64,000 nucleotides of DNA from assembly GCF_001422985.1 (NCBI RefSeq), contig NZ_LMNL01000001.1, forward strand, positions 310,720 through 374,719. The letters run 5' to 3'. Positions 17,439 through 25,892 of this stretch are shown piece after piece. The notes under the pieces were generated by a model. That model did not search any database, had not been told where the DNA came from, and saw only the letters and a program-made list of their open reading frames with translations. Both the position numbers and the translations under genes were made by a program. Origin of the DNA: Methylobacterium sp. Leaf117 (GTDB lineage: Bacteria > Pseudomonadota > Alphaproteobacteria > Rhizobiales > Beijerinckiaceae). Within the stretch, counting starts at the first letter, position 1, and each line of letters begins with the position of its first letter.

Positions 17439-18101
17439 ATGCAGGCCTCATCGAAGGAGAGCGCACCGTCGATCGGGCGGCGCGGGTTCATCCTCATCCT
17501 GTCGTCCCCGTCCGGCGCGGGCAAGACCACGCTGACCCGGGCGGTGGCGGCCGACCCGAAATGGGGCCTCGACCTCTCGATCTCGGTGACGACGCGCCAG
17601 CGCCGGCCCTCCGAGATCGACGGCAAGCACTACACCTTCATCGACCGCGAGGCCTTCGACGCCCTGCGCAGCGCCGACAACCTGCTCGAATGGGCCGAGG
17701 TGCACGGCAATTTCTACGGCACCCCGCGCCGCCCGGTGGAGAAGGTGCTGGGCGCCGGCCGGGACATGATCTTCGACATCGACTACCAGGGCACCCGGCA
17801 GGTGCGCTCCAAGCTCGCCGAAGACGTGGTCACGGTGTTCATCCTGCCGCCCTCGCTGGCCGAACTGCGCCACCGCCTGGAGCGCCGGGCCGAGGATTCG
17901 CCGGACACCATCGAGAAGCGCCTCGCCAATGCCCGGATGGAGATCCAGCGCTGGAGCGAATACGACTACGTCATCGTCAACGACGACCTCGACGACGCCT
18001 TCCGCTCCCTCGAGGGCATCCTCATCGCCGAGCGCCTGAAGCGCGAGCGCCGCGTCGGCCTGACCGCCTTCGTCGAAGGCTTGCTGGCCGAGCCGGACTG
18101 A
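17439..18101 (+). CDS. gmk: Guanylate kinase
   Basis: 220 aa. Phosphorylates GMP/dGMP to GDP/dGDP. P-loop SSPSGAGKTTL at about 22-32; the GMP-binding region has SVTTRQRRPSEIDGKHYTFI; FDIDYQGTRQV and the lid-region RRAEDSPDTIEKRL follow. The GDP product is upstream of (p)ppGpp made by Rsh. The start ATG gives a slightly extended N-terminus relative to E. coli (207 aa). Confidence 0.97.
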   Translation: MQASSKESAPSIGRRGFILILSSPSGAGKTTLTRAVAADPKWGLDLSISVTTRQRRPSEIDGKHYTFIDREAFDALRSADNLLEWAEVHGNFYGTPRRPVEKVLGAGRDMIFDIDYQGTRQVRSKLAEDVVTVFILPPSLAELRHRLERRAEDSPDTIEKRLANARMEIQRWSEYDYVIVNDDLDDAFRSLEGILIAERLKRERRVGLTAFVEGLLAEPD

Positions 18102-18215
18102 CGGAAGGCCGCAGCCGCGCCAGGAACGTTCGCCGGACCGGCGTGTTGGCCCGCCGCCCCGCACCGCTTCGCCCTTGCAGGGCCCAGCGGCGCCAACCTG
18201 CGAGACCCCGACGCG

Positions 18216-19637
18216 ATGCGCGAGAGATCCTGTGACATCGCCGTGATCGGCGCCGGCACCGCCGGCCTCGCCGCCTTCCACGCCGCCTTCCACGCCGCCC
18301 GCGCCGCCCGCGCCGGCGGCGCCGACGTCGTGCTGATCGAGGCCGGCCCAGGCGGCACCACCTGCGCCCGCGTCGGCTGCATGCCGTCGAAGCTCCTGAT
18401 CACCGCCGGCAACGCCGCCCATGCGGCCCGCCGGGCCGGGATTTTCGGCGTCGAGGCCGGTCCCGTCCGCATCGATGGCCCCGCCGTGATGGCCCGGGTC
18501 CGGCGCGAGCGCGATCATTTCGTCGCCGGCGTGCTTGACGGCGTCGAGGCCATCGACGCGGAGGCCCGAATCGACGGCCGCGCCCGCTTCACCGGCCCCG
18601 GCACCCTGATGGTCGACGATCACACCCGCGTCGCCTACCGCGCCGCGGTCGTCGCCACCGGGTCACACCCGGCGATGCCCTCCAACCTGTGTGACCTCGA
18701 CACGTTGCTAGTGAATACCGACACGGTGTTCGAACTGCCGGATCTGCCCGAATCCCTCGCCGTCCTGGGCGGCGGCGCCGTCGGAATCGAGCTGGCCCAG
18801 GCCATGGCCCGCCTCGGCGTCGCCGTCACGCTCTTCGACCCCGGCACCCACCTCGCCGCCCTGCGCGACCCGGGCCTCGCCGCCGAGGCCCGCCGGATCT
18901 TCGACACCGAGATCACCCTGGAACTCGGCTCCGAGGTCACCGGCGGCCGCATCGACGAAGGCCGCGCCTGCCTGACCTGGACCGGCGCGGACGGCGCCGC
19001 CCACAGCGGCAGCTTCGCCCGGGTGCTCGCCGCCATCGGCCGTCCCCCGAACCTGCATCACCTCGGCCTCGACCAGGCCGGCCTTACCCTCGACGCGGAC
19101 GGCATGCCGGACGTCGACCCCCGCTCGCTGCTCTGCGCCGGCGCACCCATCTTCCTCGCCGGCGATGCCAACGCCGAGCGGCCGGTGCTGCACGAAGCCT
19201 CCCGCCAGGGGCACATCGCCGGCGCCAACGCGGCCCGGCTGATCGTCGACGGGGGCAGCTCCGTCGAGGCGCCCCGGCGCTGGACGAACCTCGCCATGGT
19301 GTTCACCGAGCCGCAGGCGGCCAGCGTCGGTGTTCCGTTCGATCCGGAGGACACCAACACCTTGATCGGCAACGTCGATTTCGGCGACCAGGGACGGGCC
19401 AGGATCATGGCCGAGAACGCCGGCGGTCTGCGCCTCTACGCCGACAGAACCGGCCGCCTCACGGGCGCCGAGATGCTCGGCCCGTCGTGCGAACACCTCG
19501 CGCACCTGCTCGCTTTGGCGATCGAGGACGGCCTGTCGGCCCAGACCCTGCTCGACCGGCCGTTCTACCATCCCACCGTCGAAGAGGGGCTGAAGACCGC
19601 CCTGGACGATATCGTCTCGCAGACGGCTAAGCCCTGA
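18216..19637 (+). CDS. Dihydrolipoyl dehydrogenase-like flavoprotein disulfide reductase
   Basis: 473 aa. Class I pyridine nucleotide-disulfide oxidoreductase: FAD-binding GAGTAG at 12-17, redox pair CARVGC (Cys50, Cys55), NAD-binding VLGGGAVGIELAQ, second FAD motif ending FLAGDANAE, and the C-terminal active-site His-Glu in HPTVEEG (about 452-457). All catalytic parts are present, so it should be an active NAD(P)H:disulfide reductase. It is not next to 2-oxoacid dehydrogenase genes, so the physiological substrate (lipoyl, mycothiol-like, other) is open. In the first helix the sequence AAFHAAFHAARAARAGG contains two small in-frame duplications. Confidence 0.85.
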   Translation: MRERSCDIAVIGAGTAGLAAFHAAFHAARAARAGGADVVLIEAGPGGTTCARVGCMPSKLLITAGNAAHAARRAGIFGVEAGPVRIDGPAVMARVRRERDHFVAGVLDGVEAIDAEARIDGRARFTGPGTLMVDDHTRVAYRAAVVATGSHPAMPSNLCDLDTLLVNTDTVFELPDLPESLAVLGGGAVGIELAQAMARLGVAVTLFDPGTHLAALRDPGLAAEARRIFDTEITLELGSEVTGGRIDEGRACLTWTGADGAAHSGSFARVLAAIGRPPNLHHLGLDQAGLTLDADGMPDVDPRSLLCAGAPIFLAGDANAERPVLHEASRQGHIAGANAARLIVDGGSSVEAPRRWTNLAMVFTEPQAASVGVPFDPEDTNTLIGNVDFGDQGRARIMAENAGGLRLYADRTGRLTGAEMLGPSCEHLAHLLALAIEDGLSAQTLLDRPFYHPTVEEGLKTALDDIVSQTAKP

Positions 19638-19656
19638 ACCGAAAGCCGGCGGTTCG

Positions 19657-20577
19657 TCAGACCGGTGAGACCCCGACCGCCGCGCCTCTGTTCCGTCGGC
19701 GATGCACCGTGATGGTGTTACCGATGGAGGCCACCACGATGCATAGGATGGCGATCCACTCCGTGGGGGTGAGGCGCTCACCTAAGATCATGACGCCTGC
19801 AAGCGACCCGACTGCGGGCTCAAGGCTGAGGAGTACGCCGAAGCTCTGCTTCGACAGACGCTGTAGCGCGACCATCTCGAGGGTGTAGGGCAGCGCGCTC
19901 GACAGGGCGGCCACCGCGAGTCCGAACCCCAGAATCGCGGGATCGAGCAGTGCCACGCCCGCACTGGCGATGCCGAAGGGCATGACGACCAGGGCCGCCA
20001 TCGACATCCCGATCGCGACGGCACAGCCCCCGTGGAGATGCCCGACCCGCTGTCCGAAGACGATGTAGAGCGCCCAGCAAACAGCCGCACCAAGCGCGCA
20101 GGCGACGCCGACCGGATCGAGCCCGCTGGAGAGGCCGCCGAGCGGCAGCAGCAGGCCGAGCCCCAGGATCGCACAGCCGATCCAGGCGAAGTCGATCGGC
20201 TTGCGCGAGACCACGAGCGCCAAGGCCAGCGGGCCGGAGAACTCGATGGCGATGGCAAGGCCCAGCGGGATGGTCCGGAGCGACAGGTAAAACAGCAGAT
20301 TCATCGCGCCCAACACCGTGCCGTAGAGCACCAGTGACCGGGCATCGGCGAAGCTCAGTCGCAGGCGCCAAGGCCGCCACAGGAGTACCAGCATCACCGC
20401 CGACAGGCCGACGCGGAGCGTGGTGGTACCCTCGGCACCGAGCATCGGGAACAGGCGTTTGGCGAAGGACGTGCCCACACTCAGCGAGACGATGCTGCCG
20501 AGGAGGGCACCCACCGGCAGCAGAGTCGCGGCCAGAACACCCCGTGCTGCCATGGGCCCGCGAATGGTCGTAGACAT
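19657..20577 (-). CDS. EamA/RhtA-family exporter
   Basis: 306 aa from ATG 20577 (MSTTIRGP). Ten hydrophobic segments arranged as two EamA repeats; the opening LLPVGALLGSIVSLSVGTSF and YGTVLGAMNLLFYLSLRTIPLGLA resemble RhtA-type threonine/homoserine exporters. Expected to sit in the inner membrane and export amino acids or related metabolites; substrate cannot be read from sequence. It starts 8 bp after the stop of the upstream HpnL-like gene, suggesting one transcript. Convergent with the flavoprotein gene (gap 19 bp). Confidence 0.85.
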   Translation of the reverse strand: MSTTIRGPMAARGVLAATLLPVGALLGSIVSLSVGTSFAKRLFPMLGAEGTTTLRVGLSAVMLVLLWRPWRLRLSFADARSLVLYGTVLGAMNLLFYLSLRTIPLGLAIAIEFSGPLALALVVSRKPIDFAWIGCAILGLGLLLPLGGLSSGLDPVGVACALGAAVCWALYIVFGQRVGHLHGGCAVAIGMSMAALVVMPFGIASAGVALLDPAILGFGLAVAALSSALPYTLEMVALQRLSKQSFGVLLSLEPAVGSLAGVMILGERLTPTEWIAILCIVVASIGNTITVHRRRNRGAAVGVSPV

Positions 20578-20585
20578 GTCGCGCT

Positions 20586-21689
20586 TCAAGACGTCGGCGG
20601 CAGGATCAGTGCGCGCCGGGCCTCCAGCGCCTGCCACAGCAGCAGGGCAGGGAGGCCGAGAACCACATCGGGAACGCGCTTGATCAGCGAAAGGGCGAGC
20701 GCGGTGCCGGCATCGATGCCGAACAGGCTGCCCAGGAGGACGAAGCCACCCTCCTGCACGCCTAGCCCGCTTGGAACGGGGAACGCGGCAGACTTGATCG
20801 CTTGGCTTAGCGCTTCAATGACCATGACCTCGGCGAAACCGACATTCGCCACTCCGATACACGCCAAAGCGATCCAGATCTCGAGGGCGCCCAAAATCCA
20901 AGCCATGAAATGCAGAAGCACGGAGGCGGCGAGCCGCCCACTCCGGTTCGCGCCCCAGATCGCATCGAGAGCGTCGTAGACGCTGCCTCCCGTCTGCTTC
21001 GTCACGCCACCTTGTCCGCGGAACGTCCCGCGCAGGCGGGCGATGGCCTTTGCTGCCACAGTCCGCGCTGCAGCGCTGCGTTGTACCAGCAGGAAAGCGG
21101 TGAGCAGCAGTGCGGTGACGCCCAGCACGCGCAAGACCCAGGTCGCGAGACCCTGAGCCGAGTCCCCTCCAACCTGCAGCAGAAGCACTACCCCGCCCAA
21201 AGCGAAGAGCGCCTGGGTGCCCGCCTGGAACAGCATGTCGACCAGGATCGATCCAGCCGCGAGGGTTCCCGTCGCGCCCCAGAAGGTGAGCAGGCGGCCA
21301 CCGACGACATCGCCTCCGATCGAGGCGACCGGCAGCAGCACGTTGATGCCCTCGCGGACGAATCTCAACAGGACGAAGGCGCCGGTCTTTGCTTGTCCGA
21401 GACCGGCGATGCCCCGCACGATCTGGGCCCAGGCCAGCCCGCAAAAAAGGATGATGACCACGCGAACCAGCACGATGCTCACGAGACCCACCGCTCCCAC
21501 GCGCCCGAAGGCGTCTGCGACGGACCCGAGATCGTTTGTTGCGATCAGCCAGACCCCGAGTCCAAGTCCCAGCAGGGTTCCAACGAGGGGTAGGCGACGC
21601 ATCACGCCATGGCCGAGACTTGTCGTTCGCGAGTCTCCTGCGGGCGAAAGTGCTTCCGCAGATGACGACTCAGGCAAGAGGTCGGTCAA
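20586..21689 (-). CDS. Lysylphosphatidylglycerol-synthase-TM-domain protein, HpnL-like
   Basis: 367 aa integral membrane protein with about eight hydrophobic segments. The stretch FVREGINVLLPVASIGGDVV is typical of the flippase-like domain shared by MprF transmembrane regions and HpnL, a protein associated with hopanoid loci. No aminoacyl-transferase domain is present. Role is inferred as lipid handling or transport; HpnL assignment is tentative because no squalene-hopene genes are nearby. It is 8 bp upstream of the EamA exporter and 83 bp downstream of a small Fe-S protein, all on the minus strand. Confidence 0.65.
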   Translation of the reverse strand: MTDLLPESSSAEALSPAGDSRTTSLGHGVMRRLPLVGTLLGLGLGVWLIATNDLGSVADAFGRVGAVGLVSIVLVRVVIILFCGLAWAQIVRGIAGLGQAKTGAFVLLRFVREGINVLLPVASIGGDVVGGRLLTFWGATGTLAAGSILVDMLFQAGTQALFALGGVVLLLQVGGDSAQGLATWVLRVLGVTALLLTAFLLVQRSAAARTVAAKAIARLRGTFRGQGGVTKQTGGSVYDALDAIWGANRSGRLAASVLLHFMAWILGALEIWIALACIGVANVGFAEVMVIEALSQAIKSAAFPVPSGLGVQEGGFVLLGSLFGIDAGTALALSLIKRVPDVVLGLPALLLWQALEARRALILPPTS

Positions 21690-21772
21690 GTGTTGTCCGC
21701 TCCAAGCTATACCTATCCTGGGCCGCGATGCAGGTGACGAAACTCGACCAACCTGAATCTACCGACCCGAAT

Positions 21773-22135
21773 TCATCGATCCGCCCCCAGCGCTAAGCGG
21801 ACTTTGGGGCCGAAATCGGGGAACAGTGCATCAACCGATTCAGCTGCAGAGGCGGTTGGATCGAGAAGATGGATCCGCTGATTTACCAAGCTCCCCGTGG
21901 TCGCGACAGCCATCAACCGTTTTGGACAGGGACCAAGGCAGCCGGTTTCGACGATGCGGAGCTTGCCAACCGTGGTTCGACCTTTCAGCTCACGCTTTAG
22001 AAGTTTCCGTAACGAACCCTTTTTCAAACCCTGACGCTTGACGCATTTGCTGCAGACCAGCACCAACTCCGAAAATTCAGCCCTGGCCAGGCGTAAGCGT
22101 GCCGGGTGCCCTTCCACCTCATTCTTGCTGTTCAT
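21773..22135 (-). CDS. Small thioredoxin-fold [2Fe-2S] ferredoxin-like protein
   Basis: 120 aa. LVLVCSKCVKRQGLKKG (Cys28, Cys31) and ETGCLGPCPKRLMAVAT (Cys66, Cys70) resemble the thioredoxin-like [2Fe-2S] ferredoxin group, in which four Cys in a CX(n)C...CX3C pattern hold the cluster. The N-terminal pair is only two residues apart, compared with about 8-12 in classical members, so the ligand set is not certain. Between the pairs lies a basic Lys/Arg-rich helix. First gene of a minus-strand run with the HpnL-like and EamA genes. Partner unknown. Confidence 0.6.
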   Translation of the reverse strand: MNSKNEVEGHPARLRLARAEFSELVLVCSKCVKRQGLKKGSLRKLLKRELKGRTTVGKLRIVETGCLGPCPKRLMAVATTGSLVNQRIHLLDPTASAAESVDALFPDFGPKVRLALGADR

Positions 22136-22375
22136 TCACCCACCGGTTTATCGAGCGATCGAGGTCTATTGGTACCGTCACCGAGGGTGCAACGGATGAC
22201 GAGGCGCCTTAAAAAGGGCCGAAAACCGCAACATGCCAGAACACAACGCCAGAGTGTCGAGAGGGCTCCGAAGGCGTGACCATATGCATCGTCGTCTGGC
22301 TTCGTCAGGATGACTGCCCTTGACGGGCCGTCCACAGCTAGCCCGCATCGAGCCGAGTCCCGGGAACCTAGAAGC

Positions 22376-23689
22376 ATGAGCGTCGACGAGGTCAAGCAGA
22401 GGGACCGGGTGCGCGGGGTCATCGACGTCGCACTGAATTCGGTACCGGATCTGCGGCGCGATGCCGAAACCGTCCCTCCGGTCACGCCAAGCCGCGTCCC
22501 GGCCCTGTTGAAACGGGCACAGGAGCAGCTCGACTGGCGGCGCCTGCCTGGGATTCGCCCTCCATCGGCAACGCCGAAGAACCTGATAGGCGGTCTCCTC
22601 CGTCAATTCGGCTTTTTCGTTCTTCTGCCGACAGCCATCGCAGGGCTCTATCTTTTCGTCTTCGCCTCGGATCAGTACATCGCGACTGCCCAGTTTGCGG
22701 TGCGCGGCAATGTCGAGCCGATGGACGAAAGTCCGGGCGGGCAATTCTCAGACTTGATGATGAAGCATAACAGCCAGGATAGCTTTATCATCCGAGATTA
22801 CATCGATAGCCAAGCAATCGTTTCAAAGGCGGAGCAGCATCTCAAAGTCTCGGAGATGTTCTCTCGGAGTAATGCAGATTTCTGGGAACGCTACCGGCCG
22901 GGGCAACCGATCGAGGAGTTGGTCAAGTACTGGCGCCACCATGTGACGACACGGATCGAGGTGCTATCCGGCATCATCACCTTGAACGTACGTGCGTTCA
23001 CGCCCGAGGACGCTCTGACCATCAATCGGGAAGTGGTGGCGCGCAGCGAAGCCCTGATCAACGACATCTCGCGACGTGCTCAAGGTGACATGGTCAAACA
23101 TGCCGAGATTGAAGCGGCGAAGGCGCAGGAACGGCTGCGCAACGCCCATCTGGCTCTCCAGGTCTTCCGAAACCGCTGGGGGATCATCGATCCCGCCAAG
23201 GCGGCAGAATCGACGCTGACCACGATCGCGTTGCTGCGCAAGGATCGGATCAAGGCCGAGTCCGACCTCGTTGTGCTGCGCGGCTCAAACCTCGACGAGA
23301 AATCGCGCAGCATTCAGAATCTGGTTTCCGGCATCAGCGCTTTGGATCAGCAGATCAAGAAACTGACCGACCAACTCACCACCGAGGGGTTGTCCGGCTC
23401 GGATCCGAGCACGAACATGACGCGCGCGTTGCTGGAATACGAGGGCCTGCAGGTCGAGCGCACCATCGCGACGAAGCTCAACGAATCTGCGAACCTCATG
23501 GTCGATCGGGCCAGAATCGCTGCCGGCAAGCAGCAGATCTACCTGGCGACATTCGTCGAGCCCTCTTTGCCGACCTACTCTGAGTATCCGCAGCGCGGGT
23601 ACAGCCTGATGGTGGTGTTCTTCGGCTTCCTGGTCGTCTGGAGTTCACTGGCGTTGATCCTGGCCGGTATCAACGACCAACGCCTCTGA
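22376..23689 (+). CDS. KpsE/CtrB-type capsule polysaccharide export inner-membrane protein
   Basis: 437 aa from ATG 22376. A cytoplasmic N-terminus of about 77 residues, a membrane segment at 78-97 (FFVLLPTAIAGLYLFVFA), a long periplasmic domain with coiled coil (about 220-330), and a second membrane segment at the C-terminus (YSLMVVFFGFLVVWSSLALIL). After the first segment comes the family stretch SDQYIATAQFAVRG. Such polysaccharide co-polymerase proteins bridge an ABC transporter to the outer-membrane export channel. No kpsM, kpsT or kpsD homologue lies nearby in this window, so it is isolated here. No clear ribosome site at the chosen ATG; an upstream in-frame start at 22310 exists. Confidence 0.85.
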   Translation: MSVDEVKQRDRVRGVIDVALNSVPDLRRDAETVPPVTPSRVPALLKRAQEQLDWRRLPGIRPPSATPKNLIGGLLRQFGFFVLLPTAIAGLYLFVFASDQYIATAQFAVRGNVEPMDESPGGQFSDLMMKHNSQDSFIIRDYIDSQAIVSKAEQHLKVSEMFSRSNADFWERYRPGQPIEELVKYWRHHVTTRIEVLSGIITLNVRAFTPEDALTINREVVARSEALINDISRRAQGDMVKHAEIEAAKAQERLRNAHLALQVFRNRWGIIDPAKAAESTLTTIALLRKDRIKAESDLVVLRGSNLDEKSRSIQNLVSGISALDQQIKKLTDQLTTEGLSGSDPSTNMTRALLEYEGLQVERTIATKLNESANLMVDRARIAAGKQQIYLATFVEPSLPTYSEYPQRGYSLMVVFFGFLVVWSSLALILAGINDQRL

Positions 23690-23710
23690 CGCCGCCCCAG
23701 CGGCGTTGGT

Positions 23711-24043
23711 ATGGACCTGCCGCAACCGCCAGTTTTTCCAAGCCAAGGGGTTCCTTCAGACCGTATGTCGGACTTCAACGATCTCATTGCCCGGGCGGTC
23801 AATCCCGCGATGTCCCGCTCGGAACGCGAGGCAGTCTACAGCGTCGTCAAAGAGGCGGTCGAGCGTCTCCAGGCGCGGGACGGCCTTACTGCGGATGATC
23901 CCCGGACTGCCCTTCAACAGCATCTGGTCCAGGAGACGATCCGCGATGTCGAGGCCGAAATCGCGCGTTTCGTCGCCTTGGAAAAGTTGGAGCGCGCCCA
24001 TGCCGTCCAGATGGCGACCGAGCAGGCTTATGGCGATCGCTGA
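23711..24043 (+). CDS. Unknown small helical protein downstream of the KpsE-like gene
   Basis: 110 aa from ATG 23711, or 92 aa from ATG 23765 (MSDFNDLIARAV), which I find more natural because a 7-bp stem hairpin (23689-23706) covers the upstream start region. Highly charged, Ala/Glu/Arg-rich and predicted almost entirely alpha-helical, with no signal peptide or membrane segment. I do not recognise the family. It is 21 bp after the KpsE-like gene in the same direction and may be co-transcribed. Base composition and third-position GC look native. Convergent with flbD. Confidence 0.6.
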   Translation: MDLPQPPVFPSQGVPSDRMSDFNDLIARAVNPAMSRSEREAVYSVVKEAVERLQARDGLTADDPRTALQQHLVQETIRDVEAEIARFVALEKLERAHAVQMATEQAYGDR

Positions 24044-24088
24044 GCGCGACCGTGCGGTGAGCAGTGCACTCTATCGCTGGAAAATCGA

Positions 24089-25456
24089 TCAGCCGTAGGC
24101 GGCGACAGCCCTCACGTTGCCGGGTTCCGCAACCGACAGGCCGGCATCGACGTACTCGTTGAGCTTGTTGCGCAGCGTCCGGATCGAGATCCCCAAAATG
24201 GTCGCAGCATGCGTCCGGTTGCCGAGACAGTGATCCAGGGTATCGAGAATTAGATCGCGCTCCACCTGGGCCACAGTCTGTCCAACGAGACCGCGGGTTG
24301 CGGCCTCGGCCACTCGGGCAGCCCGCTCGGCCGGACCTGCACAGACCGGCGCGATACTGTCCCCTTCGGGTGTTAAAATCGCATCGTGACCGATCTCGGA
24401 TCCAGACGCGAGCAACACGGCGCGATGAAGAGTATTCTCGAGTTCGCGCACGTTGCCGCGCCAAGGATTGGCCCGGACGAGGCTCTGCGCCGCCTGACTG
24501 AGCGGGCGCATCGGCAGTCCATTCACGTCGGCGTATTTTCGAGCGAAGTGAGCGGCGAGTTCAAGGATATCGGCCGGGCGTTCCCGTAGGGCCGGCAGGC
24601 GGAGATGTACGACGTTCAGCCGGTAGTACAGATCCTCGCGGAATGTGCCCTTGCGAACTTCTTCCACCAGATTGCGATTGGAGGTCGCAAGGACGCGGAT
24701 GTCGACTTTCACCGGTGCGGTTCCACCGACCCGGTCGATCACGCGCTCTTGGAGGGCGCGCAGCAGTTTCGACTGCAGGCGCACATCCATCTCTGAGATT
24801 TCATCGAGCAGCAACGTTCCGCCATTGGCTTCTTCAAACCGGCCGATTCGACGCGCGATGGCGCCCGTGAACGCCCCTTTCTCGTGGCCGAACAACTCGG
24901 ATTCGAGCAGTGCTTCCGGAATGGCTGCGCAATTGACGGAGACGAAGGGCCGGTTAGCCCGGTTCGACTTTCCGTGGACGTGGCGGGCCAACACCTCCTT
25001 GCCAGTACCGCTTTCGCCAGTGATCAGCACCGACGCTTCGGAGCGCGCCACCTGCTCGGCGAGTTTGACCACCTTCTCCATGGACGCGTCGCGCCACACA
25101 AAGGCACGGCCATCCTCGGATACTGCCTGGAGCACTGCCGCGATCATGTCAGGGTCGGGGGGCAGGGGGATGTACTCGCGAGCCCCAGCTTGGATCGCCG
25201 CAACGGCGGCCTTGGCATCAGTGGCAACACCGCAGGCGATGACTGGCGTGCGGATACGCTCGTCGGTCAACGCGGTGACCAGATCGCGGATCGCCAAGCC
25301 GACATCGATCATGATGAGGTCGGCGCCCTTAGAGCGGAGAACGGCCAGGCCCTGCGTCAGGCTCTCCGCGTTGGTCACGGACGCACCGCGGTTCATGGCG
25401 ATCTTCGACGCCGTGATCAGTTCGCTGTTCAGGCGTCCGATGATGAGAAGCCGCAT
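24089..25456 (-). CDS. flbD: Sigma-54-dependent flagellar regulator FlbD
   Basis: 455 aa. Receiver-like domain (1-115), AAA+ sigma-54 activation domain (about 125-350) with Walker A GESGTGKE at 147-154 and the sigma-54-contacting GAFTGA at 194-199, then a Fis-type helix-turn-helix (about 410-440, THAATILGISIRTLRNKLNEY). It is the last gene of fliF-fliG-fliH-fliN-flbD, the same order as the Caulobacter operon in which FlbD activates sigma-54 late flagellar promoters and represses fliF. The receiver keeps Asp51 but lacks the acidic pair after strand 1 and the conserved Lys-Pro (LPPD instead), so control by phosphorylation is doubtful. Confidence 0.93.
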   Translation of the reverse strand: MRLLIIGRLNSELITASKIAMNRGASVTNAESLTQGLAVLRSKGADLIMIDVGLAIRDLVTALTDERIRTPVIACGVATDAKAAVAAIQAGAREYIPLPPDPDMIAAVLQAVSEDGRAFVWRDASMEKVVKLAEQVARSEASVLITGESGTGKEVLARHVHGKSNRANRPFVSVNCAAIPEALLESELFGHEKGAFTGAIARRIGRFEEANGGTLLLDEISEMDVRLQSKLLRALQERVIDRVGGTAPVKVDIRVLATSNRNLVEEVRKGTFREDLYYRLNVVHLRLPALRERPADILELAAHFARKYADVNGLPMRPLSQAAQSLVRANPWRGNVRELENTLHRAVLLASGSEIGHDAILTPEGDSIAPVCAGPAERAARVAEAATRGLVGQTVAQVERDLILDTLDHCLGNRTHAATILGISIRTLRNKLNEYVDAGLSVAEPGNVRAVAAYG

Positions 25457-25520
25457 GGCTCAGGGTCTCCGTCAGGTTTGGCTTCGCGCGGGTGCGCGGC
25501 GGCCGGAAAGATGAGAAGGT

Positions 25521-25865
25521 TCAGTGATCGCTCTTGATAATCTCGGTCATCGTAACGCCAAGGCGGTCCTCGACGAGGACGACCTCACCACGCGCCACGA
25601 GGCGATTGTTCACGAAAATGTCGATGGCTTCGCCGACCTTTCTGTCGAGTTCCAGCACCGCGCCGGGTTGGAGTCGGAGCAGATCTCCGATCGGCATGCG
25701 GGAGGATCCGAGCACCGCCGAGACGACCACCGGCACGTCGAAGACCTGCTCCAGGTCCGCAGCGCTCTTCGGAGTCGTTGGGGCCTCGCGGATCGACTCG
25801 GTCCCGAGCCCGTCGAAGGACGCATCGCCGTTATTGAGCTGGGGAAGGCTGAAATCGTCGGACAT
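25521..25865 (-). CDS. fliN: Flagellar motor switch protein FliN
   Basis: 114 aa. C-ring component that binds CheY-P together with FliM. The C-terminal SpoA domain (about 40-112) shows VPVVVSAVLGSSRMPIGDLL, LELDR and VNNRLVARGEVV, ending IIKSDH. The first 35 residues are variable and acidic. It lies 27 bp after fliH and 64 bp before flbD in the flagellar operon. No fliM is seen in the window. Confidence 0.95.
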   Translation of the reverse strand: MSDDFSLPQLNNGDASFDGLGTESIREAPTTPKSAADLEQVFDVPVVVSAVLGSSRMPIGDLLRLQPGAVLELDRKVGEAIDIFVNNRLVARGEVVLVEDRLGVTMTEIIKSDH

Positions 25866-25892
25866 GCGGGCTCTTCCTGATCCGGTGTCGGG

